DNA of 64,000 nucleotides, taken from Arachnopeziza araneosa (Eukaryota > Ascomycota > Leotiomycetes > Helotiales > Arachnopezizaceae). The translations under genes and the position numbers were made by a program. The DNA is taken from NCBI GenBank assembly GCA_003988855.1, contig QYAI01000041.1:62001-126000 (forward strand), in the 5' to 3' direction. The first letter of the stretch is position 1. Every line of letters begins with the position of its first letter. Positions 10,029 to 20,485 of the stretch are shown piece by piece. Under the pieces are notes generated by a model. It worked only from the letters and a program-made list of their open reading frames with translations, did not search any database and had not been told where the DNA came from.

Positions 10029-11047
10029 GATGAACGAATGAGTGAAGTTATCTGGTGGATATACGACTGAAGAGCTTCGATGAGGTGCTGGATTTGGTCC
10101 TGAGAAGGTGATGATGGATGAGGATGGTGAGGATGGTGAGGATTGTTTGAGAAGAGACTCTAGATCTCTTATATATTCTAATTTTGCGGATCGAGAGGCC
10201 TCGGGCCGGTTTTCTCCCCTTCAACTGTGTCGTACTTCTTCCATCCATTTCTCACCGAGCTCAGGAAATTCATGCTGACAGCCTTCGGTTGCTGAACAGA
10301 GATGCACAGGAGTGCTGTCATCCTCAGTGCTGATTCGATCTCTGTCATAGTGTCAATTGGTTGTCGAGGCACGATTCTAGTCCAGTGACCTCTGAATTTC
10401 TCAACCTGCTGATTATTTTCAGTGGAGATTTTCAGTATCCCTAGCAAGTTTAGAAGGTTAGCTTCCAACTGAGGGTAGTAATCATATTCCCAGTAATTCT
10501 ACGCTACTGGTATCACCATTGAGACGGCGTTCGGCCATCAGGACGCTTACCTTTTTCCTGCTATCAAGCCTTTCCACTTATTTAGAGCAAAATAGGCAGT
10601 TGAAGCTTATTAGCTCTGTAAAACTGCTTACTGTCATGTATTTCTATAGGCAATAGATCTACAGCTTACTTTCAAGCCTGTTTTCACAAACAGGCGGTTT
10701 ATCTGAAACGGGATCACGTGTCAGATCAAGAATGTACAGTACGCTTCTTGACAGTACCTAGGCAAATTTCTTGGACCAATTGCTTACAGTAATCCATTTC
10801 TACTTTTTAAATCATCTCACGTGTAGAATGCATGTTGTCTAGTATTCCTCAAATGCGTGGCTGATTGATTGCTTGAGGCACTAGGACTAAATCAGAACTA
10901 GTGTACTTTATCTGAAAATATGAAGTTTGATGCTAGGGTCAAAGATTGAAGTATTTTTTCAAGTGAAAACTTTGGATTGAGGCGAAAACAGAACAAGCTA
11001 AACCACATCACGTCGGAAAGTGAGCCGAAACGGCTAGATCACATGCT
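10029..11047. other. Promoter region of the precursor gene
   Basis: About 1 kb without a supported gene. It carries the TATA box and two copies of TCACGTGT (10714-10721 and 10817-10824), a palindromic ACGT-core site of the kind bZIP-type basic regions bind. The second copy overlaps ATCTCACGTG at 10814, one base from the tox-box consensus recalled for ToxE. Short frames at 10178-10468 show nothing recognisable. Confidence 0.5.
10168..10175 (-). promoter_or_regulatory. TATA box of the RiPP precursor gene
   Basis: Read on the minus strand this is TATATAAG within AATATATAAGAGATC, about 140 bases upstream of the precursor ATG at 10028. It is a perfect TATA-type core, as expected for a strongly induced gene. 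The transcription start itself is not visible. Confidence 0.6.
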
Positions 11048-12070
11048 CTACTCTCCATGATACCCATTTTCCCATGTTGCCGGATCCAATGGATCATTCA
11101 TCTCCCTGTGCTCAACATTAAATGCCCGATTCATCATTTGATGCTCATATGCCCACTCCCTCACAAGATCAAAGTTCCGGCACGTATGCACAACCGTTGC
11201 TTTCTCCACGAGCATTTGGCGTTTGTCACTCCACTGCCATACCAGCGGTGTAACATCCACCGTACACATTAATGACTGTCGAATAGCATCTACACAGTGG
11301 TTGACATGGTGGAAACCGAGAAGCTCGTCTTCGCCATCCGCTCCAGGAGTCACGTGTGGATAGTAATCCGGGCTGAGAGCCTTGCGAATCATGTTCTAAG
11401 AGGTCAGAAAACTGTACGGGAGATGGGATGAGACTTACAAGGCAGTGGAGTTGGTGGAATATGTCAAGTTCAATGATGTAATCTCGTTCTTTGCCGCTTT
11501 CGCTTGCTCCATTTGGTATAACTGCGGTCAGGTTCTGAAGTTTGGCAGCTTGTAATTTTGGGATTCTGGAGATTCCCACTACAAAAGGTATCAGTTTCGA
11601 TAATCAAGTGATTATTAATGCATAAACTCACTCATGTACAAGTCATTCCATCTCTGGTCGATCTCTGGAGATGGATAACCTTGATAGATAGTGGTTTCTT
11701 CGTTGAAGCCCAGCTCAAATTTCCTCGTCTCATATTGCAGGACGTCATTTACGGGTGCTATTTGAGTAATTTGAGTACTTTCTCAACCAGTTTCAAGCTT
11801 ATTTATATAAGACTTACAATATGTGAGCTGTGGAAATATTGGATTGTGAGGTCCTCGCTTCCGATATTGTTGCATAATCCAAAGAAGATTGATGAATAGA
11901 AGAGTCCACGGGATCACAATATTGAGATATCCAAAGCATTTTCGCAATGAGTAGGATTTCTTTCGCGGCGGGACTAGGGACTCTGTGCTGTCCCAGTTTT
12001 CTTGATCGTCTTTGTCTTCATAACCCAGAAGGTTCTTTGCCGCCGGATCTTTTCTGAAGTTCTTCCCCAT
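11048..12070 (-). CDS. UstYa-like (DUF3328) oxidase B of the RiPP cluster
   Basis: Second UstYa-family protein, 288 residues, from exons 12070-11818, 11757-11632, 11578-11439 and 11395-11048. All introns have GTAAGT/GTGAGT donors and the phases agree. A charged cytoplasmic N terminus precedes a membrane segment at residues about 46-67. Then come the family segments VNDVLQYETRKFELGF and GYPSPEIDQRWNDLY. The two HxxHC motifs are HQLHC (168-172) and HVNHC (203-207). Some fungal RiPP pathways need a pair of UstYa proteins, one possibly structural. A and B are clearly divergent from each other, so they are unlikely to be a recent duplication. It lies about 1 kb upstream of the precursor on the same strand. 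Confidence 0.9.
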
Positions 12071-13603
12071 GATGAAATTGAAAAGTTGATACGTAAAACA
12101 AATAATAAACTCGTAAAGAGGAGTCGAAGAAAAAACGATATTGTTGAGATAACTGGTTATGGGAGACTTTGGAAGCGAAACCGCTTGGGCGAGTTTGTAA
12201 GGTCAAACTGAAAACATAAGCTTCAAATGATTGGCCGAACTTTGATACCCAAATTTCGCTGATGCAGTTGATTGTGAGTTCAAAGAACACGTAATAATTG
12301 GAAGCGATGGCGACTTCCATTGTGCAGCATAAGCCGCTAAGCTGCGAGAGGTAAGCCAGAGGTAAGCACCCCAGATTACTACCCAGATCAGACCAGGAGC
12401 ATATTGAAACCATAAACTTCCCCACAATTATGTTAGGACGCTGAGTCAGGCATCCAAGTAAGCTTCTTGTCCAATAATTTGATTTTGAAGGTAGAAGAAT
12501 GCTGTTCTGGCCGTTTGCGGCCCGAATTTGGACGTTTATGCAATCCAGCTTTTTCATTATAGGAAGCTGCTCACGTCTCGAATTCCTCAGGTGAGGAAGC
12601 ACTAGAAAGTAGCTGCAAATTCGACCATACAAGTTCCTGATGGCTACAACCAGCCATGCTATGACGCGAATAGCCTCGGAATTCCTCGATATCAGACCAT
12701 GGAGATGGACGATTGACCCAGCTAGCGAAGAAGAGATATCATTGAGAGAGGTGATGCAGGGTGTGCACAAATTACTTTATATTTCTTGGGAATACTATCT
12801 GCTTCACTGCTGGAAAATGCGCCACTGGACGAGATCAACACAAACCATCAGGAGGGAGTTTGCAGACTGCAACACCTCGTACACACACACACACGAATGA
12901 AGATTAGCAGGATTCCGACGCAGAATCGCATTAGAGACCGGATGAGGAATAGTGGGCTCCCAAGTCGGCCTCACTGTCTTATAACCTTAATCTACTCATT
13001 CTTGATTGCACATCTACTGTCATGCGTGACAAATTTGACGTATTTGGAAGCGGCAGCTTCCTCAAGAGAGAACCTCGAGGCGATCTGATCCGATGTACGA
13101 CCAAAATACGAGGTGCCGTCGGTGAACAATCGCTTAGACACGTTGGTGCATACCCTGACTGGTACGACAGCCAATCGGTGCCTGAGCCTTCGTGGTACCT
13201 CGGTCTCATCCTACGAGTGGCAATCCACGCTCGATAACTAACCAATGGGACTTGATATTCAATCATATACGGTCCGTTTGCGGCAACGTTCAGGTGTAGA
13301 GAAGAGGCGTTCGCTGCACAGAATTAAGCCCCAGACGAAGGATTGACGGCGTTAAGAGTTGATGCATCCTCGGCCGACAACGAGTGGGGCAGGGGCAGGG
13401 GCAGAGGCAGAGGCAGAGGCAGAGGCAGAGGAACCGATGCAGCGGGAGGCGGAAGGCAGGCGGGAGAAGACGTCGCCCGACGCCACTAGTCCGGCCCTGA
13501 CTTTTGATCTCAAGTCCGTGTAATGTTGATATTGATGTTGACATTCTATCTAACTATGTATACTTTGATTCAATTTGGTTGGTACATGGTAATTTATATC
13601 CCC
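12071..13603. other. Intergenic region between UstYa B and the regulator
   Basis: About 1.5 kb. A minus-strand frame of some 250 codons (12018-12770) has no ATG at its beginning, overlaps the first exon of UstYa B and resembles no family, so I do not call it. The region holds a short CA run near 12883 and the hexanucleotide repeat listed separately. No other gene or relic was recognised. Confidence 0.5.
13386..13430. repeat. Hexanucleotide microsatellite (GGGGCA/GAGGCA)n
   Basis: About seven consecutive 6-base units of AGGGGC/AGAGGC type in the intergenic DNA downstream of the bZIP-ankyrin regulator. Confidence 0.85.
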
Positions 13604-14877
13604 TCACAGGTTCACGACCTTCCTCACATCACTGCCATACTTCAAAAGTAATCTTACAACATCTTCATGTCCTTCCAAGATCGCCGTCTGCAAGGGCGTA
13701 CACCCTCTCGCGTCGGCCGCATCGACGTCAGCTTTCCAATCAAGCAGCAACTTTACCAATCTCTCGTGACCTTGGTGTGCCGCAATTAACAAGGCCGTTT
13801 GTCCATCATTGTCTCGCCGATCTACATCTATCCCTTTCTCTAGTAATGCCCGCATGGCATCACTGCGACCTCCGAGAGCTACCACGTGCAGTGCAGTCTG
13901 CCTGGAAGAATCGAGAGTATTGATGTTAAGGCCACTCTCAAGCAAAAGCTCAATGATAGAGACGCTGCCCTTTTCGGCGGCAAGGTGGAGCATTGTTCGA
14001 CCAAGCAGGGTAGGATTCGACGCTGTGCTGGAGTCATTTCGTGTATTCTGAGTTAAACAATCAATATCTGATAAAGATGTGCTCCTGGTTGCGGAAGATT
14101 GTGTAGATGAGAATGCTGCTCATAATTAGCTTTTTTGTTGGTGCTCACATTTAAACTCACTGCTTCCTGGAGTGAGAGGCCCGAGTTCACGAGCTGGCGT
14201 TTCTGAACGTGTTGGAGCCATTTGACTCCCGGTCCAGTGAGCACTGTCACCAGGTGCTCCAATTGTTAACTCCAGCGAGAGGTCTCCAAAAATTTCATCA
14301 TTCGAGAATTCGAACGGTGATTGTGGTGTCAGAAAACCCTCGCTCATACATGGCTTCTCAGGTATGAAGCCCGGGGTGGGAGGGTGACATGTGGTAAAAG
14401 TCAACGACCCTGTGTCTCCTGTATATGTGTCTGATAATTCGAGATCCTCATAGTTAAAGTTAGGACAAGTTGTAATCTGAGACGTTCGTCGTAGATTCCC
14501 GGATATATGCTCGACGTCTTGACAGTCCAATGTATGCTCTCTTGCTGTCCTGATAGACTCGCATGTGGTGATCGTGTTTGTGGGTGTATTTGGGGTATTG
14601 GGCGCTGATTTATTTGAACATGAAGCATCGGATTGAATTCTGGATCTCTGTTGTTCTCTGTTTTTTCTGGTTTTACCTTACGGACGTTAGCAAGCTGCCC
14701 AAGGCCCTGGATATTTCTGCACGTGGAGCACTTACGGTACTGTCTCTGGGCAAGACGGTTCTGAATCCTTCTCCTCTCTTTAGCATCTGACAGGTTTCTC
14801 CAGTCATCGTCGCCTGTTATTGCAATGCTACCAGCACTGCTTCCCGACCGCTCGTGATTCTGGATGCTGTCTACCAT
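13604..14877 (-). CDS. bZIP basic region plus ankyrin-repeat transcription factor (ToxE-like)
   Basis: Exons 14877-14736, 14676-14161 and 14115-13604 join in frame to 389 residues from the ATG at 14877. Residues about 26-55 are a bZIP-type basic region with the core RIQNRLAQRQYRKTRK, completed only by splicing. No leucine zipper heptads follow. The middle is Ser/Thr/Pro-rich. Residues about 259-385 contain three to four ankyrin repeats (for example TALHVVALGGRSDAMRALLE, then GQTALLIAAHQGHERLVKLL). A basic region without a zipper combined with C-terminal ankyrins is the architecture of ToxE, the regulator of the HC-toxin cluster, and its relatives, which are typically cluster-specific activators. 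Its place at the end of the RiPP gene run makes it the likely pathway regulator. That role is inference; the domain assignment is firm. Confidence 0.88.
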
Positions 14878-16905
14878 GATAAAGTACCTTCGCTTGTGCG
14901 ATGTTCACTGAGGTTGGAGAGGCATGACATGGGATAATATGGCCATACAAACCCAGGCCACTTTTATTGTAGATTGAATTTGGAATTTACTAGTAGTTTC
15001 AGATCAGCAAGTTTAAGTGCTACATATCATTGGTACTGTCGTGCACGAGGCACCTTCCAGAGTTAGGTCTGATATGCGACCCCTGTCACCGCCACTGAAT
15101 GCGCTAATGTAAGTAATCTCATACAAGTCATTCCGTACTGGGCTCTATTGGATCGCATCGTATCCATTCCCGAAGGAGCGTAATCTGTCCGCAGCTTGTG
15201 TCGGGTCCTGTCTGCGGCACTTGCGAAGGCCGCCAATTAGCTAAGATCAAACAACTCTCCTTAAAGTTTGAAATAGTTAACAGGCTTAGAGTCCAGACAA
15301 ACTTAACAATATCCACTTTGCCAATCTAGACTTACAAAGCTTAGACAAGAGGAAACGCAATAAAATAGACGGGATTGATTCAGTCAAATGTAGACGAGAG
15401 TGCCACACAGAATAGTACCTCAGGGCTTGATACATAAACTAAACACTAAAAACTTAGTAAGAACTAGAGATCGGCGGGAGGGTTTTGATAACGCATTCAA
15501 GTCAGAAAAACACAAATACTAGCGTGTGAGTATCTAGAGGTTTTGGTGAATTAGGCCGCAATGTAATAAGTTACTATCGTCTATATCTTTAGATGCACTG
15601 TGTTTATTTCTAAATCCTTAAAGAAACCAGTCATATACAGAACATAAATGTCCGATCGCCTATCTATTCACTTATTACATTACTAGCTTTATAAAGAATT
15701 TCGTAATTAAGAAGATGTAGCTACAGAGAAGTCAGATATATTATTGTTGCAAAGTTTACGCCAGAAAGTAATGAAGGAACACAGCGTGCAATTTGAAAAA
15801 TAAAACACGAAATAATCGAAATAATTGAATATAGTTTCGCTCAGCATTCCAAGAAGAAAAAGATGCTTTAGGTAGCAGAGTTTTGCACCGAAGGAAGATA
15901 GATTGTAAAGTAAATAGGTAGAGCTATTGTTGTTTAACATTATAAAAGTTGCAAAAATTGTACATACACCTAATTTCTTGACCAAAAATCCTAATAGTAA
16001 AGAAAAGCGGGGGCGAATATCATTTTGAGAGAATATAGAAGGAAAGAACGATATAATTTGTAAATATTCGTACCTACTAAAATGTCACCTAGTAAAGACC
16101 CATTGCCATTGTCATTAAGCAATATAGAAAGAGAAGCATAGTGTAGTCGCTAGATTGTTGCACCTAAGACGAACAAATAATGTTTGGCCGATGTGATAGG
16201 TAGGCTAGAGAGAGAACTAAAAAAAGCTTTTTGCGACATTGCAAAGGAAGAGTGGATACGAGAACCAGTTTGGCGTCTAAAAATGGAACTTCGAATGTAA
16301 ACCAACCTTCACAACTATGACTTGATTGCATCTTGACGGTCCCCAAGAGATAACTTACTACGAATAACCCTATCCTACTAATAAACAACAGGGTCTAATT
16401 CTCACTTATTTCTCTGTGAAACTTATCTCTCGTAGCATATTTCAACCTTCGCGCGTAAAACTTCCGCCTAACAACTGCTTTTATACTTCTGTTCGAACAG
16501 CCAGCTTCTCATGACTCAGGCATTAATTAGGAATGTTAACATCCTGTCTTGTTTGGATCCTTCTTTAATATGTGTTTGGCTTTCAGACCTGATCTTTGTT
16601 GTGGTTCGGTTGACCGTTGAACGAGAAACTCAGGAATCAGATCATCTTGTTGAAGATTGCCTGTTGTCGATTTGCTTAGAGCGACCATTATTCTAGATAT
16701 CTTCGGAAATTCCCTACAATCACGTTACAAAGAAGATAGAAGGGCGCTGGAGATCTGAATCCTCTTTGAAATGTGCTGAAACTCTCTCTTTTATCTATTT
16801 TCTGTTTCAACTCCATGTTACTCTGATGTCTTCATCGTGCTTCAAAGGAAATTGAAACACTAGAGTCTGCTAGAAAATAGGGGCAACTTCAAAATTTTCT
16901 ATACA
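14878..16905. other. AT-rich gene-free stretch
   Basis: Two kilobases without a supported gene. The 60 bases from 15661 contain 14 G+C by my count, and most of 15.3-16.4 kb looks similar. CpA dinucleotides are still common, so it is not an obvious product of repeat-induced point mutation. I recognise no transposon terminal repeat or relic protein. It separates the RiPP locus from the next gene. Confidence 0.6.
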
Positions 16906-18003
16906 ATGGTTCTTCATTTTCAGCTGCCATCTTATTTTGTGAGCCGCTTATTTTCTCGTATCGTGCAAAATAAACTTCCAAAACAACTTGGGAGACTACA
17001 GAGCCCACACATGCAATGCTGTCAAGGTACTGCAGCTCTCATATTTCCCAAATATCACACTAATTTGTTTTGCAGCTTACTAGACTCCGGAGCATACTCA
17101 GACTTGACCATCCACTGCCGGGGCACGTTCTTCAAAGTCCACTGCAACATAGTCTGTACTCAATCTCCTATTTTCTCGTCCGCAGTCAAGAAAGCGAAAA
17201 CAAGATCTAGAGTGCGTATCATTTCAATATTCGGATGAGGTTCTTGAACTAATTAAGAATAGAATCGAATTCCCGAGCTAGACTTCTCAGAAGAAGAACT
17301 TCCAGTCTTCGAAACTATTATCTACTTCCTCTACAATGGTGACTACAAAGCTCCGATTATACTACACCCACGATTACTACTTCCAAAATTCACCTCCCCC
17401 AATTTCAGCGCCTACGATAGAAATATCACGCCTCCATCGCCACTCCGCATGCATCCGGTGTGGCCAGATGGGCAGCGACCTCATCCTCGTATTATCTTCT
17501 TGACATTCCACACAAAGCTCTTCCTCGTTGGCCGAAAATACCACATCCCATCCCTAGAACTCCTAGCTATGAAGAAGTATACGGAAGCTCTCGCAGATGA
17601 ATCTTCCTGCACCATCGGCGATTTTTGCGAGTCGGCGAGATTGCTTTGGGAGTCTCCTGTGTCGAATGAACTTAGAGAGGTGGCTGCTAGGTTCTATCTT
17701 TCCAGGCTGGAGGATCTGTTCGACATGTATGCGCTTTGGGAGAGGTTGCCTGATGAAGAAAGTTTTTGGGAGCTGGTGGAGGATTTGAGGATTGAGATGG
17801 GTGGAGAGTGGGATGGAGAGGATGAGAGGGAAGAAGAGAGGAATCCAGACGAAAATAAAGAGACGAGACCAAAGACAGGCAGATTCAATCTTCGGCGATT
17901 ATCCTTGAAGCTGCCAAGATGGTTCTCTAAATCTCCAAGAGACTTGAGGAATGAATGTGAGAAGCCAAGTATTTGTTCAGAGACTGAGGACGAGCGCATT
18001 TAG
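16906..18003 (+). CDS. BTB/POZ domain protein
   Basis: Starts at the ATG at 16906. Exons 16906-17211 and 17263-18003 join in frame to 348 residues. The BTB fold is recognisable from GAYSDLTIHCRGTFFKVH (residues about 62-79), a C-x-Q-SPIFSSAV helix, then after the intron ELPVFETIIYFLYNGDY and a later helix LVGRKYHIPSLELLAMKKY. The C terminus is acidic and then basic (EDEREEERNPDENK). Fungal BTB-only proteins are probable adaptors for protein-protein contacts or ubiquitin ligases. No partner can be read here. An extra intron near 17022-17076 is possible but would break frame, so I left the region as coding. Confidence 0.75.
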
Positions 18004-18287
18004 AGACTAAGAGCGAAGATGTTTGGAATAAAATAAATGTTGGGCCCATCAAATTTTGGTCCCGCCTGGGTCTTGAGATATGAACCCAAACATGAAAGAT
18101 GGCTGCACTGCAAACCATAATGACAGAAGTTACTTCCAAAAGATCTCGCAGCCAAGACATAACGAATGAAAAGCGTGCTCCTAATGATGATCTATCAATC
18201 AAAAGAATTTGTCTAGTATTGACAATTGATGTACAGGTGTCCGTCTTCTCGTACATGCCCATGCGCCGATATGCATAATTATTCTCT

Positions 18288-19015
18288 TTACCTCTTCTTG
18301 AATTTCCTCTTCCCACCGTCTTTCTTTTGAATAGCCCCTCCAAGCGCACGCCTAGTCCTCTGGTATGCAAGCACAATATTCTGCACACTACCCATATCAT
18401 GCTTTGGCTTTCTCATGTAGGTCAACCTCGCTCTGCGAGCCCTCTTCTCTCTCCTTTGCACAACTTCAATACCCTCTACATTCGGACTGTAGATCTTGTA
18501 CCACATCTCGACACCCACTCTAGTCAGTTGATTTCGTAGCAGGATTGCCGTATCGACTCCTCGCCGCCGAATGTTGATGCAGACTCCAGCGTAAGGATCG
18601 CCATTCTTCAGCCGCACGAGAAGAATATCTCCAACTTTAGCAGCTTCTCTGTTCGCTTTCGAGAACAGTTGTGTGCGCGCTCCAGTAGGATCGAGGATGG
18701 AGACTTGCCAGTTCGTGAGGTCCTTGATTGGTTCTTTGAATTTGATCGGAGGTGGAGGAGGATAGCACTTGATGGGGGTATTAACTAGGAGCTATCAGCA
18801 TTTGTGATAGATTACAGATTTTTAATATTGAAAACTCAAGATGGTATACCGTGTGGAGTTGGTTGCTGATTTGGAGGTGGTAACTGAAATTTGCTCAATG
18901 GTACCCCTTTATGGTAAGTTGTTAGAGCCCGTATGGCAAGCTTCTGTCGCCTTGTATGTCGTAATAACGACTTCCAGCAGCTCAATGGCCGTAATGTAGG
19001 AGCTGTTATCGCCAT
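18288..19015 (-). CDS. Mitochondrial large-subunit ribosomal protein bL19m
   Basis: Exons 19015-18850 and 18784-18288 give 220 residues. The start is the ATG at 19015; upstream codons in frame include only non-ATG starts. The N terminus is rich in Arg, Ser and Leu with no acidic residues until late, as expected for a mitochondrial targeting peptide. The C-terminal half carries the L19 signature: a VGDILLVRLKNGDPYAGVCI barrel strand, the R-R-G-VDTAILLRN segment, and a basic tail (KRARRARLTYMRKPKH). It would sit in the large subunit of the mitoribosome. It is divergent from the next gene, sharing about 200 bases of promoter. Confidence 0.82.
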
Positions 19016-19224
19016 AGGACTGGCGACGTTTGGTGAAAGTCGTGGTATCAAATGTTGACGGAGACATTTTAAAATCCTTGCGTGCTGTGATTGGTCCAAG
19101 TTCGACGAGGCTGAAAAATATCCTGAAGAGTTGACTTCGGAACAACACGCGTTTGTAATTCAACAGCAACGCCTCTTTTCGAGCTGCAAAATACTATGAG
19201 CATCACACGTGGGCATTCAGCACT

Positions 19225-20436
19225 ATGTCATGGCCATCGTGCCATCACGATCGTATGCCGAGGAGCAGGGAGGCGAACATTTTCGAATACTCCAACTTTA
19301 CAGAAATATGGTATTATTTCCCAATTGACTTGGCAATTGAAATATTCTGATTTGTAAAAGGACCGGTCCCCAAATTTACAGATGTCTCTAATCCCGAGCT
19401 CCAAAATCTTCTCGACGCACTCCGCAAAAAATGCATCATGCCAGCACATCTTGCTGCAAACCAGCAAGCTCTAGTCTTCAAGATAAGCAAGAGGCAGCAG
19501 CTCGAAGCAGAGCCTCTTACTGTTAACCTTTCGGGGGAAGAGTTTGTACTGGAGCATATTGATCCGCACAAGGGCGTCCCTCAAATGAGAAAATCGTTGC
19601 GAAGGGTGGCTGAACTCATGGAGGGCAAAGATTGGGACAACTTACCGAATCTGTTACGAGGTTTGAAGCATGCTGGTCTCCAGACGGACTCTACGAAAAA
19701 CCTCGCCATATTGCGACTTCTTATCAATAAAGCTGGTGCAGCTGATCGAATGGACGTCATCTTAGAATGTGTGAGGCGTGGAGGGGCTACGGGCATGGTT
19801 CTTAAGGATATCCAAACCGTTCGCCAAATCCTCCGCCAGCTACAGATAAAAGCTCTATGGAAAGACCAGAGTTTAAAGGATATCAACCAGACGCTGTCAT
19901 GGGCGGAGCAAATTGTCACAATGATGGAGGATCCAACGCACGCAGGTCTTGTAAGCCCGTGGTCGTCGGATAACCCACGGTCTTCGCCTCTTATCATTGG
20001 ATTACTATTAGCCATTTCTGCTTCCAGATCGACTAGGTACTTTGACCTTAAGGATGATGATGGAAAGGTGTTGGATTATGCGAAGAAATTATTGGGGTCT
20101 CGACCACTCAAAATACTCACGTTCGAAGAGCGACAACTCCAGACATCAAAAAAAAGTGGTATCTACGATTCGGGAATCGAGGAGTCCTATCTCTTAAAAT
20201 CAATTAGTGAAAACTTGCCGCCGTTATATGGCATGAAGCTCGCTTTAACGATTCTAGAGCCTACTTCGCAGGTTGCTCAAAAGTTAAAACAGCAGATTGA
20301 AAGGATAGAACCCCAATTAGTGGCACAACAGGAAAAAACTTTACAATTACTTCGGGCGAAGGCTAATGGGGAGGCAATTAGCGGCAACCAGACGCTATTG
20401 CATTACGATAGACTTATGGGAAATGCAACTTCATAG
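19225..20436 (+). CDS. Conserved helical protein of unknown function (5' end tentative)
   Basis: The main exon runs from 19361 to 20436; it opens after an AG acceptor and reads GPVPKFTDVSNPELQNLLDALR before the first in-frame ATG at 19438, so an upstream exon is likely. One arrangement keeping frame is ATG at 19225, donor after 19252 and acceptor before 19361, giving 367 residues. I am not sure of it. The protein looks mostly alpha-helical with repeated amphipathic segments (LRRVAELMEGKDWDNLPNLL, later LKHAGLQTDSTKNLAILRLL), reminiscent of helical-hairpin proteins of mitochondrial gene expression. That resemblance and the neighbouring mitoribosomal gene are the only hints. I do not recognise the family. 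Confidence 0.6.
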
Positions 20437-20485
20437 TTGAGCCAAGGTTTGTTGGACGATATCTTGTAATTTATGTATCATAAGA

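Noticed and set aside
12018..12770. Minus-strand frame of about 250 codons upstream of UstYa B
   Set aside because: No ATG at its start, overlaps UstYa B exon 1 in another frame, and contains no recognisable motif.
14878..16905. AT-rich block as an RIP-mutated transposon
   Set aside because: No relic of a transposon protein or terminal repeats could be read and CpA is still common; composition alone is insufficient.
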